This document shows, one piece after another, positions 1-8,016 of a stretch of 10,062 nt of DNA (its first letter is position 1; each line of letters begins with the position of its first letter). The notes beneath the pieces were generated by a model, which was not told the origin of the DNA, made no database searches, and was given only the letters and a program-made list of their open reading frames with translations. Position numbers and translations under genes: made by a program. This stretch comes from an uncultured Clostridia bacterium. Lineage in GTDB: Bacteria > Bacillota > Clostridia > Christensenellales > UBA1242. The stretch lies in NCBI GenBank assembly GCA_934725745.1, contig CAKVCH010000009.1:1-10062 (forward strand). Reading direction: 5' to 3'.

Positions 1-1272
1 GTCGTAACTAATGACAAAGAATCCTTGCAAAATGTAGATATAATAGAAGATAAATCTCCAAATAAGAAGAGCCCAAACTTGCGCGCCTTTTGTTGCAAAG
101 AATGTTGCGAAAAATGCCGTAAACGACAAATCAGCAGTCCCAGTTCCCATTGGAATTGGGTTAAACGCAGATGATAAGTCGACCATAATTGACATTGTTA
201 CGATTTGCATCCACGCTTCTGGGTGCCAACCTTCAAACGCGCAAAACAAGAAGAATGGCATTGAATAAATAACAAAAAAATAACCTATCGAACACACAAC
301 ATTTGTTATTAAAACAAGTGGAGATTTGATTGCATTTTTAGTCGTTTTTTGCCAAACATTTACGGTGCGCATAACGCTTTGAAATGATTTTTTGTAGTCT
401 TTTATGATTCTAAATTTGCCTATTTTAATCTTGCTAAGTAGTTTTAAAATTCCTACAACAAATCCCGCACCCGCACGCTTGTTTAAAGAAATAAATGTAA
501 CAACAAAAATAACAACAGCAAGAACGGAGTATCCTATCCAACTGAATGTCGAAGCAAGCCCCGTCGCGAATCCCGACACGCCGTTTGCGGAAACAATAAG
601 GTTTCTAAACAAAAAGAAAGTCGCGCCAACAAACAAAATCATTTGATAAAAAATGTATTTTGTCATAACAATTGAAATGCCTTCGCCCGCTTTAATTCCA
701 TATCTATTTAGATATAAGACTTGGAAAGGTTGCCCGCCAGTTGATAGTGGAGTTATGACATCATAATATCTTCCAAGTGCACCAATTTTATAGGATAAAT
801 TAAATCTAAAAGCGCCTGTTGACCTGTGTATCAAAACAGCGTATCTAACTTGGTCAAGAATCATCCCCAACGCAAAAGTGCCAAGGGCAGCCAAAATAAA
901 CCACCAATTGACTCCAAAAATGGTCGACAATTGCTCTCTAGGGTCTGTTTCGCCAGAAAGTTGCAACCACAATACAATGCCAATAACGATTATATTTAAT
1001 CCAAAATAAAGGAGATTTAATAACTTTTTCTTCTTTGTATTTGGATTTTTTGCCTTGGTCGTTTCAATATACTCTTCGACCTTTTCTTCGCTATCACTTT
1101 TTATCTCTTGTTTTGTCAAAGGAGCAATGAAAAATTTTGTATATTCCGCGACATTTGCGCCATAATTTCTAAGAAAACGGGACACTTTGCCACGTTTATA
1201 TCTCATAAATTTTAATAAAGGCGATGACAAAACATGCCGTTTTTTAGGCGTTGTTTTGTTTTTCTGCGACAT
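1..1272 (-). CDS. Flippase-like membrane protein (LPG synthase TM family), C-terminus cut off
   Basis: A polytopic membrane protein of the lysylphosphatidylglycerol synthase transmembrane/UPF0104 family. Members are thought to move or modify lipids in the cytoplasmic membrane, as the flippase half of MprF does; the substrate here is unknown. My translation gives 424 residues without a stop, and the frame leaves the window at base 1. Residues 1-80 are hydrophilic and very Lys/Arg/Glu-rich, and the first membrane helix is at about 82-104. The family signature TPLSTGGQP is at 174-182. A later PIPMGTGT segment (about 370-380) stands where relatives usually have a Pro-Gly-Gly loop ending in an acidic residue. 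The end shows the typical WRFIFYY helix (about 405-422), so only a short tail should be missing. The ATG at 1272 follows GGAGGAG by 5 nt. No aminoacyl-transferase domain is visible, so full MprF is unlikely. It lies 63 nt after the lipoprotein gene, with a possible terminator between. The family is sure; the function is not. Confidence 0.85.
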   Translation of the reverse strand, partial: MSQKNKTTPKKRHVLSSPLLKFMRYKRGKVSRFLRNYGANVAEYTKFFIAPLTKQEIKSDSEEKVEEYIETTKAKNPNTKKKKLLNLLYFGLNIIVIGIVLWLQLSGETDPREQLSTIFGVNWWFILAALGTFALGMILDQVRYAVLIHRSTGAFRFNLSYKIGALGRYYDVITPLSTGGQPFQVLYLNRYGIKAGEGISIVMTKYIFYQMILFVGATFFLFRNLIVSANGVSGFATGLASTFSWIGYSVLAVVIFVVTFISLNKRAGAGFVVGILKLLSKIKIGKFRIIKDYKKSFQSVMRTVNVWQKTTKNAIKSPLVLITNVVCSIGYFFVIYSMPFFLFCAFEGWHPEAWMQIVTMSIMVDLSSAFNPIPMGTGTADLSFTAFFATFFATKGAQVWALLIWRFIFYYIYILQGFFVISYD

Positions 1273-1277
1273 ATTTT

Positions 1278-1286
1278 CTCCTCCTT
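1278..1286 (-). promoter_or_regulatory. Strong ribosome binding site of the flippase-like gene
   Basis: On the minus strand AAGGAGGAG stands 5 nt before the ATG at 1272. It is a near-perfect match to the anti-Shine-Dalgarno sequence. It fixes the start of a gene whose other end is off the window and suggests efficient translation independent of the upstream gene. Confidence 0.8.
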
Positions 1287-1295
1287 TTTAGAGAT

Positions 1296-1327
1296 AAAAA
1301 TAGACAAAAGCAAGAAAAATCTTGCTT
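1296..1327 (-). terminator. Possible intrinsic terminator after the lipoprotein gene
   Basis: AAGCAAGA and its exact complement (1308-1315 and 1320-1327) form an 8-bp stem with a 4-nt loop. It lies 8 nt downstream of the lipoprotein stop codon. On the minus strand the stem is followed by an interrupted T-rich stretch (TTTTGTCTATTTTTA). The plus-strand side has no T-run, so the orientation fits the lipoprotein gene. The stem has only three G-C pairs, so termination may be partial, with readthrough into the flippase gene. Confidence 0.45.
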
Positions 1328-1335
1328 ATTACCTA

Positions 1336-3054
1336 TTAGTAAAGATCAGAATAGTTCCCTTTGTTGTAAGTCGTCGATTGTCCATTCTTTTGTGAGTCAA
1401 CAATGTTTGCTTTAATGGTGTTGTAATTATCAGTAATAACTGCGTCGTAGAAGTAATCAAACAAATTCTCGTTGTAACTAAGAGAAGTCTTAACTCTGCT
1501 TAAAACTTCATAAACATTATCCGCAGTCAAACTTTCGACTTCGCTAGAATTGTTGTAAAGATTGTTTAATGTTCCAGTATACATAACGATGTGGTAACCG
1601 CTATATTTATCGTTTGATTCATAGACCATCTTGACACTTCCAACAGTTCCCTTTCCGTCGTTATAAAGGTCTCTTACAAGAGTTGTAAATGTCTCGACCA
1701 TTTGAGAATTCTTTGTGCCAACGACATAGTCATACTTTGCATTGATAATGCCAGTATCAACATTATATTTATATAAATAATCATTGAAAATTGACACTCT
1801 TTCTTCTAAATCGGTAACATTTTTAAGTGAATCTTGGATATTTTCATAAAGTTTTGTTACAGTAATGCCGTCTTTATCCACAACTTCGCCTGTTGTTAGA
1901 CTTCTTTCATAAGCAAAAGTATTGTTCGCCGACTCTTCAAGAGCCTTTGCAATTTCCAATTTTTCGCCAGAATATTTATTTTTTAAAGCAGAAATATTTG
2001 ATGTTTGGCTGTCGCTAAGTTTAATCAAAATGTGAGTGCAAGTAATCATTGTCTCTTCACTTTGGTTGCCATAATAAATAAAGTTGTCTCTATAATTCGT
2101 AGTTGAAAGTGCCTTATAATAGTTGTTCTTATCCTTAAAACTATTATAAAGGGACACATTTTCGTCATACTTTTTAGCGTATTTTTCCGCAATTTTTGTT
2201 AATGTTGTATCAAGTGGGACATATTTTCCAAGAGTTGCGTCATACTTTAAACCGTTATGGTCTTTAATTTTTTCTTGGAATTTTGTAATTTTTTGTGAGT
2301 CAAGGTTGCTTGCAAAAATCTTTTCAATTTGACGAGTTATAACCGCCAAATCTGACATATCGCTATATTTATAACTCTTTTGAGATATTTTAAGCCCACT
2401 TATAAATCTCTTCCAAGTTCTCGTTTTCAAATCTTTACTTGTTGTATCAATATGTTTTTCATATTCGTCAATATATGTCAAAGTAAACGCCTTTGCATCT
2501 TCTTCGCCAGTAAAAGTCCTATCGAAATGTTTTTCCTTTTCAGCATTAGTCTCTTTATAGACGATTTTCCCATCAAGAGTAGAAAATTTTGACACATAAC
2601 TTGCTTTCACAGCGTATTCTGGGTCCTTACTCTTCTCTTCTTCACTTTCTTCTACAACATCAATATCAAGTTCTTGCTTTACGACATTCAAGTAGGATTT
2701 TAAACCACTATCAAGATATTCCCAAGTGTTTGCAACAACTTCGTCATAATCGTCACTTGTCAAAGCATATTCAGGTTGCGAGTCAAGATAGTCAAGAAGA
2801 TATTTTTGATCCAAAAGCTCATCAATAGTCTTTTTCAAAGCTTCTTCTTGCGAATATCCGTATGAAGAAGCATAATAATATCCGCCGTTGTTATAGGCGT
2901 TAATAAGTTCTTCCCTTGTCACGCTATATTTTCCATTTGACGCGACAACAGAATTTAAAGACATTGAGTTGTCTTTATTAAACAAGTTGCACCCCGTCAA
3001 AACACAAAGGGCAGAAAACATAAGTAATACAAATGTTGCAATTTTTTTCTTCAC
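1336..3054 (-). CDS. PrsA/SurA-like peptidyl-prolyl isomerase lipoprotein
   Basis: A secreted lipoprotein of 572 residues resembling extracytoplasmic foldases. The N-terminus is a lipoprotein signal peptide: Lys-rich start, hydrophobic core 5-18, and lipobox LTGC with the lipidated Cys at 22. Residues 36-90 resemble the SurA/PrsA N-terminal helical segment (VTREEL, then a TIDELLDQKYL helix). A long charged, Tyr-rich middle follows with no domain I recognise. CTHILIKL at 339-346 matches the first strand of a PpiC/parvulin domain, and GYHIVMYTG at 486-494 matches its last strand. These lie about 155 residues apart, whereas a parvulin domain is normally about 90-100. Isomerase activity is therefore uncertain and the protein may act as a chaperone only. 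The start is GTG (3052-3054): GGAG lies 7 nt upstream, and an in-frame stop a few codons earlier excludes a longer protein. Foldase genes often follow mfd in clostridia. Here the gene has its own predicted promoter. Confidence 0.78.
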   Translation of the reverse strand: MKKKIATFVLLMFSALCVLTGCNLFNKDNSMSLNSVVASNGKYSVTREELINAYNNGGYYYASSYGYSQEEALKKTIDELLDQKYLLDYLDSQPEYALTSDDYDEVVANTWEYLDSGLKSYLNVVKQELDIDVVEESEEEKSKDPEYAVKASYVSKFSTLDGKIVYKETNAEKEKHFDRTFTGEEDAKAFTLTYIDEYEKHIDTTSKDLKTRTWKRFISGLKISQKSYKYSDMSDLAVITRQIEKIFASNLDSQKITKFQEKIKDHNGLKYDATLGKYVPLDTTLTKIAEKYAKKYDENVSLYNSFKDKNNYYKALSTTNYRDNFIYYGNQSEETMITCTHILIKLSDSQTSNISALKNKYSGEKLEIAKALEESANNTFAYERSLTTGEVVDKDGITVTKLYENIQDSLKNVTDLEERVSIFNDYLYKYNVDTGIINAKYDYVVGTKNSQMVETFTTLVRDLYNDGKGTVGSVKMVYESNDKYSGYHIVMYTGTLNNLYNNSSEVESLTADNVYEVLSRVKTSLSYNENLFDYFYDAVITDNYNTIKANIVDSQKNGQSTTYNKGNYSDLY

Positions 3055-3061
3055 TTTTTCG

Positions 3062-3065
3062 CTCC
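3062..3065 (-). promoter_or_regulatory. Ribosome binding site fixing a GTG start
   Basis: GGAG on the minus strand, 7 nt before GTG at 3054. In the same frame a TAA occurs four codons further upstream, and there is no ATG between it and the signal peptide. The GTG followed by AAG-AAA-AAA is thus the only sensible start for the lipoprotein. Confidence 0.7.
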
Positions 3066-3100
3066 AATATTAAAGTCATTTTAGGCTTTTACGCCACCAA

Positions 3101-3120
3101 AAAAGATATAAAAATCTTTT
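3101..3120 (-). other. Small hairpin in the lipoprotein gene leader
   Basis: AAAAGAT (3101-3107) and ATCTTTT (3114-3120) are exact complements separated by 6 nt. On the minus strand the second arm runs into TTTTTT before GGTGG, which vaguely resembles a weak attenuator inside the roughly 110-nt leader. With one G-C pair the stem is very weak, and it may simply reflect A+T-rich composition. No known riboswitch pattern was seen around it. Confidence 0.2.
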
Positions 3121-3173
3121 AAAAGGTCATAAACTTAAAAACAAACAGACTTCTAAGCAAAACCTATAGATGT

Positions 3174-3202
3174 ATTATACATTATAAAACAATAAAAATC
3201 AA
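3174..3202 (-). promoter_or_regulatory. Sigma-A-type promoter for the lipoprotein gene
   Basis: On the minus strand the -35 box TTGATT (3197-3202) is followed, after exactly 17 nt, by a perfect -10 box TATAAT (3174-3179). Transcription would begin near 3167, giving a leader of about 110 nt before the GTG start at 3054. The box match, the optimal spacing and the position between mfd and the lipoprotein gene make this the best promoter candidate in the window. It means the foldase/flippase pair need not depend on the mfd operon. Confidence 0.7.
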
Positions 3203-3280
3203 TTATTTCATCGAGTTTTTTAGCAGGAAAATTTTTTATTTTTATTTTAAAAACCCTTTTTCTTTATGTGCCTTTTTTTT

Positions 3281-3320
3281 ATAAAAATTGTCACTTTAAA
3301 AATAATAAACCAATTTTTAT
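3281..3320. repeat. Perfect 10-bp inverted repeat just after the mfd stop
   Basis: ATAAAAATTG (3281-3290) and CAATTTTTAT (3311-3320) are exact complements flanking a 20-nt loop. The repeat starts 1 nt after the mfd stop codon. In the direction of mfd transcription it is followed by an A-run rather than a T-run, so it is not a classical intrinsic terminator. It could be an mRNA 3'-end stabiliser or a palindromic binding site. It could also be chance in A+T-rich DNA, as each arm has only one G-C pair. Confidence 0.4.
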
Positions 3321-3321
3321 C

Positions 3322-6300
3322 CTAGACTGCAAATTTTTCTAGGAATTTTATTAAGTTTTGCTCAGAGTCAATTATATTTTCTTCCCGCTTAATACTAATT
3401 ATTGGCAATTTGTCGTCCATTAAACAAAATAACACACTTTTTTCATTGAATTTTTTGAAAAAATCCATACTTTTTGCGTCTTCATAAAAATAAACCTTTG
3501 TTCCAAACGAGTTTAAAACAATTTTACTTATATATAACTTTTGCGCAAGATTCTTTATTAAGCCTACAAGACACAATTGTTTAATAGGACTTGGAACAAC
3601 TCCATAAGTGGTCTTTATTTCATTTAAAAGTAAAACAAATTCTTCGCGAGAACTTATCCTACTTACCTTTGAATAAAGGTTAATTCTTCCTTCCGAACTT
3701 TCGATAAAGCCCGCAGGAATAAAGGCGTCGATGTCAATATTTATTTTAACTTCTCTTTTTTCTTCGACCTTTTCGCCACGAAGTTCGCGGACGGCTTCGT
3801 TTAAGAGTTTAACATATAAATCATAGCCCACTTGTTGCATATGCCCGTGTTGATTTCGCCCCAAAATATCACCCGCGCCCCGAATTTCAAGGTCTCGCAT
3901 TGCTATTTTGTAGCCACTTCCAAAATCCGAAAACTCCATTATCGCGTCAAGTCTTTTATAACTATCCACCGTCAAAGTTTTGTCTTTTGAAAAACTAAAA
4001 TACGCGTACGCTTCAATATTACTTCGCCCCACGCGCCCACGAAGTTGATAAAGTTGAGATAGTCCCAGTTTGTCCGCGTCAACGACAAATAGTGTGTTTG
4101 CGTAACGCAAATCAATTCCATTTTCTATTAAAACGGTGCTAATTAAAATTTGAGTTTTTCTTGAATAAAGGTCATAAATCGCACTTTCCAAAGTCTTACT
4201 GTCCATTTGTCCGTGTGCAAAACCTATTTTTGCGTCAGGCAAAAGAGATTTTATGTGTGAATAAAAATTAGTTATCGACGCGACCTTGTTATACACAATA
4301 AGAACTTGTCCGTCGCGGTCTAGTTCCCTTTTACAAGCACTGACAAGAAGCGAGTCTGAATAATCAATAACTTGCGTGACTATCTTTTTTCTTTGTCTTG
4401 GTGCTGTCGACAAAAAGCTCACATCGCGGATACCAACAAGAGACATATATAATGTTCTTGGAATTGGAGTCGCGGAAAGAGACAAAACATCGACGGATTT
4501 TTTGATGTTTTTCAATTTGTCCTTGTCGTCGACGCCAAATCTTTGCTCTTCGTCAATTATGATTAGCCCCAAATCTTTAAACTTTATATCACGCCCAAGC
4601 AACTTATGTGTGCCCACAATAAGATCAATTTTGCCGTCTTTTAGGTCAGATTTAATTTGTTTTTGCTCTTTTTCTGTTTTAAAACGGTTTAAACACGCAA
4701 CCCTAACCATAAAATCGCCAAGTCGCGACATACAAGTTGCATAGTGTTGTTCGCAAAGAATTGTTGTTGGGCAAATAAACGCAACTTGCTTGCCGTCTTG
4801 AATTGCTTTAAATGCGGTCGCGAGCGCAACTTCTGTTTTTCCAAAGCCGACATCCCCGCAAAGAAGTCTATCCATAATTCGGTCACTTTCCATATCTTTT
4901 TTTATTTCAAGAAGCGCTTTCTTTTGGTCATCCGTGTATTCATAAGGAAAAGATTTTTCAAAAGATTCTTGAAGATAAGTGTCCTTTGAATATTTGAAAC
5001 CTTTTAGGTTTAGTCTTTCTCCATAAACTCTAACTAGGTCAAAAGTCATTTGTTTGAGCGAATTTTTGACTTTTTGTTTGATTTTATAAAATTCGGTTCC
5101 GCCTATTTTGTTGCACTTTGGCTCGCCTTCGCCAGAAAAAGCGGACAAAAGGTCTGTATTTTCGCTTGGAACATACAATTTGTCGCCGTCACGATATTCT
5201 ATTATTATATAGTCGCGCGAAACAGAAGTAAGTCGCATATTTTCAATGCCGACACATTTTCCTATCCCGTGGATTTCGTGAACGACATAATCGCCAACTT
5301 TTGGCAAGAATTTTGGCTTAGCAGTTTGCTTGGTCGTTACATTCGTTACTTGAATATGTGATAAAAGTTCTTTTTCACCCACAATAAGCAAGCGTTCCAT
5401 TTCAAAGTTAATAGACGAAATAAGCCCTTTCTTTAAAATATTTACAAGTCCTTTTTGCAGACTTTCAATATTATCGCAAAGAGCATATTTTATATTTTTT
5501 TCATCCAAAACATTTTTCATTTTATTTTGATGAAGGTCGTCACTTAAAGATAGCGCAACGGTGTAGCCGTTTAATAAATAATCTTTTGTTTCGTTTGCAA
5601 GTTCAATATAGTTGTCTACAAATTTTGGAATATGCGGACAAATAAAATTAACTATTTTTTTACTTTCAAAAAACTTGTTTTGAGAGACTAGCCTAGCGTA
5701 GGCAATTTTTCTAAATTTTTCAAATTTTTCAAAAATTTCTTTAAGAGTAAAATAAAAATCCATATTTTTGGGCAAAAACTCGCCTGACATTGATAGGTCA
5801 AGAAAACTATTAACATTCTCGCTATTTATGGCTCCAAGTTTGTCAAAAATGAGTTTTGGCTCGTCAAAAAGAAGGGTTGCATCATTTGCATAATCCAAAA
5901 TCCCCATTGAAAAATAGTCTAAATAAGGCGCAAAAAAGACGGACGAAAAATTGCTTTTAGCACGCAAATAGTCAAGTTGAGTTGACACAATTTCGCTAAT
6001 TCTTAGCATATTTTCGTCTTTTAATTTTAGGTTTGATAAGTCTTTTTTTATTTTGAGTTCTAAGTCGTCACATTTAATTTCGTTTAGGTCAATAAAAGAA
6101 TTGCAATAAATCGTCTCTGCCTTTTTGTTGTCCAAAAATTTGTAACTATCTAGTTCATAACTTCTTATGCTTTCAATTTCGGTGTCAAAAAAACTTATTT
6201 TAATTGGACTACTTTCCCCCACTGGGAAAATGTCTACAATATCACCTTTGACTGAAAAATCGCCAGTGTCAAAGGCAACATCTTGTCTTTTGTACCCCAT

Positions 6301-6726
6301 CGAAACGAGTTTATCTATAAGGTCATCAAAATTATACTCGTCACCTACATTTAGTTGCAAAAAATGCGAGAGAAAAAAATCTTTTGTTGGAACTTTTTGA
6401 AATAGCATTGACGGTGTCAAAAGCAAGACATCCCAATCGTTTTTTGCAAGTTTTGATAAAGAAATATAGTAATCTTTAAATTCTTTTGAATTTTTTTCTG
6501 AGATTGTAATAAGTAGTGGCAGTTTTTCTTCAAAAACAACCACCTTTTTATTTAGTCTCCCCAGCGTTTCCTTGTAAAGCGCAAGCCCTTCTTCGCTATT
6601 TGCGATAATAACAGTTTTTCCAGCAAAAAAATATGGCAAAAAAGCTTTTTCGCCATCATTTAAACCGCTAAATGTCAGTTTATCCCAATTATCTATGCCA
6701 GTTAGGACTTGCTTTAAGTTATTCAT
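3322..6726 (-). CDS. mfd: Transcription-repair coupling factor Mfd
   Basis: Mfd is a cytoplasmic ATP-driven DNA translocase. It removes RNA polymerase stalled at lesions and recruits UvrA for nucleotide excision repair. The protein is complete at 1134 residues (E. coli Mfd has 1148). Residues 1 to about 330 are the UvrB-like N-terminal region, with DFSVKGDIVDIFP at 156-168. The RNA-polymerase-interacting, CarD-like domain is at about 474-530 (KVGDYVVHEIHGIG). The helicase-like motor follows: Walker A GDVGFGKT 624-631, DEEQRFG 725-731, SATP 751-754, and QLRGRVGR 894-901. The translocation motif region RGAGDILGRNQHGH spans 949-962, and the C-terminal autoinhibitory domain is at about 995-1095. 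The first 8 nt overlap the end of pth (ATGAATAA), and an AGGA lies unusually close to the ATG, so translation is probably coupled to pth. In B. subtilis fin sits between pth and mfd; it is absent here. Reading frame and motifs are intact. Confidence 0.98.
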   Translation of the reverse strand: MNNLKQVLTGIDNWDKLTFSGLNDGEKAFLPYFFAGKTVIIANSEEGLALYKETLGRLNKKVVVFEEKLPLLITISEKNSKEFKDYYISLSKLAKNDWDVLLLTPSMLFQKVPTKDFFLSHFLQLNVGDEYNFDDLIDKLVSMGYKRQDVAFDTGDFSVKGDIVDIFPVGESSPIKISFFDTEIESIRSYELDSYKFLDNKKAETIYCNSFIDLNEIKCDDLELKIKKDLSNLKLKDENMLRISEIVSTQLDYLRAKSNFSSVFFAPYLDYFSMGILDYANDATLLFDEPKLIFDKLGAINSENVNSFLDLSMSGEFLPKNMDFYFTLKEIFEKFEKFRKIAYARLVSQNKFFESKKIVNFICPHIPKFVDNYIELANETKDYLLNGYTVALSLSDDLHQNKMKNVLDEKNIKYALCDNIESLQKGLVNILKKGLISSINFEMERLLIVGEKELLSHIQVTNVTTKQTAKPKFLPKVGDYVVHEIHGIGKCVGIENMRLTSVSRDYIIIEYRDGDKLYVPSENTDLLSAFSGEGEPKCNKIGGTEFYKIKQKVKNSLKQMTFDLVRVYGERLNLKGFKYSKDTYLQESFEKSFPYEYTDDQKKALLEIKKDMESDRIMDRLLCGDVGFGKTEVALATAFKAIQDGKQVAFICPTTILCEQHYATCMSRLGDFMVRVACLNRFKTEKEQKQIKSDLKDGKIDLIVGTHKLLGRDIKFKDLGLIIIDEEQRFGVDDKDKLKNIKKSVDVLSLSATPIPRTLYMSLVGIRDVSFLSTAPRQRKKIVTQVIDYSDSLLVSACKRELDRDGQVLIVYNKVASITNFYSHIKSLLPDAKIGFAHGQMDSKTLESAIYDLYSRKTQILISTVLIENGIDLRYANTLFVVDADKLGLSQLYQLRGRVGRSNIEAYAYFSFSKDKTLTVDSYKRLDAIMEFSDFGSGYKIAMRDLEIRGAGDILGRNQHGHMQQVGYDLYVKLLNEAVRELRGEKVEEKREVKINIDIDAFIPAGFIESSEGRINLYSKVSRISSREEFVLLLNEIKTTYGVVPSPIKQLCLVGLIKNLAQKLYISKIVLNSFGTKVYFYEDAKSMDFFKKFNEKSVLFCLMDDKLPIISIKREENIIDSEQNLIKFLEKFAV

Positions 6727-7246
6727 TTCCTATCAATTTTAACACTTTTTCCAAGCCTTCGTCAATAGCGGAGTCAATTTTAGCCATACTTTCGTCGTCA
6801 ATTTTGCTTAAAACATAGTCGACAAGCGGAATTGATTTGTCATTTCCAGCGCCAATTTTTAGTCTTGGAAAATTTTCAGAGCCTAGGCAATGCACGATGC
6901 TTTTTAGCCCGTTATGCGTCCCAGCGCTTCCGTGTTCGCGAAACCTTGATACGCCCTTTTCCAAATCGATGTCGTCACAAATGATAAAAATATTCTCTGG
7001 TGCCAACTTGTAAAATTTACTAAATTGCGCCACCGCTTCCCCTGAGTTATTCATATATGTGAGTGGTTTTATAAGAAAAACAATTTCGCCCGCAATGTTT
7101 GTTTGAGCATAAAGAGCGTTGAATTTTGACTTGCAAATTGAAACGCCAAGTCTTTTTGCCAATTTGTCAAGCGCCATAAAGCCTATATTGTGATAAGTTT
7201 TTTTATACTCGTCCCCAGGGTTACCAAGCCCCACTATAAATTTCAT
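6719..7246 (-). CDS. pth: Peptidyl-tRNA hydrolase
   Basis: Pth cleaves the ester bond of peptidyl-tRNAs released prematurely from ribosomes, recycling tRNA in the cytoplasm. The 175-residue protein has the family layout. VGLGNPG is at 5-11, and catalytic His19 lies in YHNIGF (the usual preceding Arg is Tyr18). TYMNNSG is at 63-69, with Asn66 the substrate-binding residue. DDIDL is at 91-95 with the catalytic Asp, and HNGLKSI is at 111-117. It is slightly shorter than the common 185-195 residues, ending soon after the C-terminal helix. The ATG at 7246 shares its first base with the stop of the GlmU-like gene (TAATG), and AAGGAG stands 8 nt upstream, inside that gene's last codons. The end overlaps mfd by 8 nt. 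Both junctions suggest coupled translation in one operon. Confidence 0.97.
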   Translation of the reverse strand: MKFIVGLGNPGDEYKKTYHNIGFMALDKLAKRLGVSICKSKFNALYAQTNIAGEIVFLIKPLTYMNNSGEAVAQFSKFYKLAPENIFIICDDIDLEKGVSRFREHGSAGTHNGLKSIVHCLGSENFPRLKIGAGNDKSIPLVDYVLSKIDDESMAKIDSAIDEGLEKVLKLIGNE

Positions 7247-8013
7247 TATTTTTTCTCCTTGTAAGTGAATGGTGGAATTTTTGTGTCATTCTTTATTTCA
7301 ACATTTTTTAAAAAACTAGATTCTACTACGCAATTATCTCCAATTTTGCAATTTTCAATAACGGAATTATCTCCAATTTTGCAGTTTTCACCTATAACTG
7401 TCGCACCACGCAAAACACAATTTGCCCCGATGTGGACACCTTTTTTAATCTCAACTAAGTCATCAATATAGCAAGTTGACGGCGCATCAAACTCCACTTT
7501 TAAGCTAAGTTTAGACAAAATATTTTGACGCATTTTTTCGCGCGCTTGCGATAAAGTGGAAAGATTAAAAATATAGAAAAAGTCTTGTTTATTTAAAAAA
7601 TTTGCTTCACACGAAAGCTCAATCTTATTTAACTTAATAGCACTCGTTTTAACAATTGCACCTCTAGGCAATTTGCAAAAATCCGTGTTTTTTGAGATCG
7701 CATATTCGAGCGCGTCAGAAATTGTTTCTTGCCTTACAAGTGGCGTATCGGAATATAAAATTATTGTGTATTCTTCATCCTTTAAATATGGTTTCACAGC
7801 GTCAAGTATAGGCTCACTTGACACAATTTCTATCGTTTCATAATTTGAAAGAGCGTCTAAAACATACTCTTTTGATGACCTACCCATCAAGTCTTTTTCC
7901 ACCAAGTTTTTTGTCTCTTTAAACGTTATAACAATTGCCCGAACCTTTGTTTTTGAAAGGTCGGTAAGCTCAAACTCTGTCAATATTTCAGTCGAAAAAA
8001 TAATATCATTCAT
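7246..8013 (-). CDS. Shortened, degenerate GlmU-like protein
   Basis: A 255-residue relative of GlmU, the bifunctional enzyme that makes UDP-GlcNAc for cell-wall precursors (about 455 residues). Residues 24-95 follow the N-terminal nucleotidyltransferase fold: RAIVIT strand, EYVLDAL helix, and IILYSDTPLV at 84-93, resembling the metal/NTP-site strand YGDTPL. However, the glycine-rich GxGTRM signature expected at 29-40 is missing (ITFKETKNLVEKD). The 80-90 residues that normally carry sugar-binding motifs are also absent or replaced (105-145). Residues 146-250 match the linker helix and the first turns of the left-handed beta-helix, with hexapeptide repeats such as VIGENCKIGDN. The protein then stops before the acetyltransferase active site. 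Neither GlmU reaction looks possible, so it may be regulatory, structural or a relic. It has an open frame and sits in the usual glmU position before pth. It starts 3 nt after tadA with no Shine-Dalgarno at normal distance, so translation is probably coupled. Confidence 0.75.
   Translation of the reverse strand: MNDIIFSTEILTEFELTDLSKTKVRAIVITFKETKNLVEKDLMGRSSKEYVLDALSNYETIEIVSSEPILDAVKPYLKDEEYTIILYSDTPLVRQETISDALEYAISKNTDFCKLPRGAIVKTSAIKLNKIELSCEANFLNKQDFFYIFNLSTLSQAREKMRQNILSKLSLKVEFDAPSTCYIDDLVEIKKGVHIGANCVLRGATVIGENCKIGDNSVIENCKIGDNCVVESSFLKNVEIKNDTKIPPFTYKEKK
7332..7390 (-). repeat. Near-identical 33-bp-period repeat in the GlmU-like gene
   Basis: Two 26-bp copies (7332-7357 and 7365-7390) differ at one base and encode ENCKIGDN twice (residues 209-216 and 220-227). 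They lie in the beta-helix part. The protein length here matches ordinary GlmU by eye, so this is probably a natural hexapeptide repeat with matching codons rather than an inserted duplication. Confidence 0.7.
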
Positions 8014-8016
8014 ATG

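Noticed and set aside
404..646. Plus-strand open frame of 80 codons
   Set aside because: It lies wholly inside the flippase-like gene on the other strand, has low-complexity composition and shows no family match.
3203..3321. Intrinsic terminator for mfd
   Set aside because: The only good inverted repeat (3281-3320) is followed by an A-run in the direction of mfd transcription, so it lacks the T-tail.
4376..5361. Several plus- and minus-strand frames of 65-122 codons
   Set aside because: All lie within mfd, whose motifs are intact in its own frame. They are shadows with no recognisable domain.
7332..7390. Recent tandem duplication in the GlmU-like gene
   Set aside because: Aligned by eye with typical GlmU, the beta-helix segment has the normal length. 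The repeat therefore looks like ordinary hexapeptide periodicity with similar codons.
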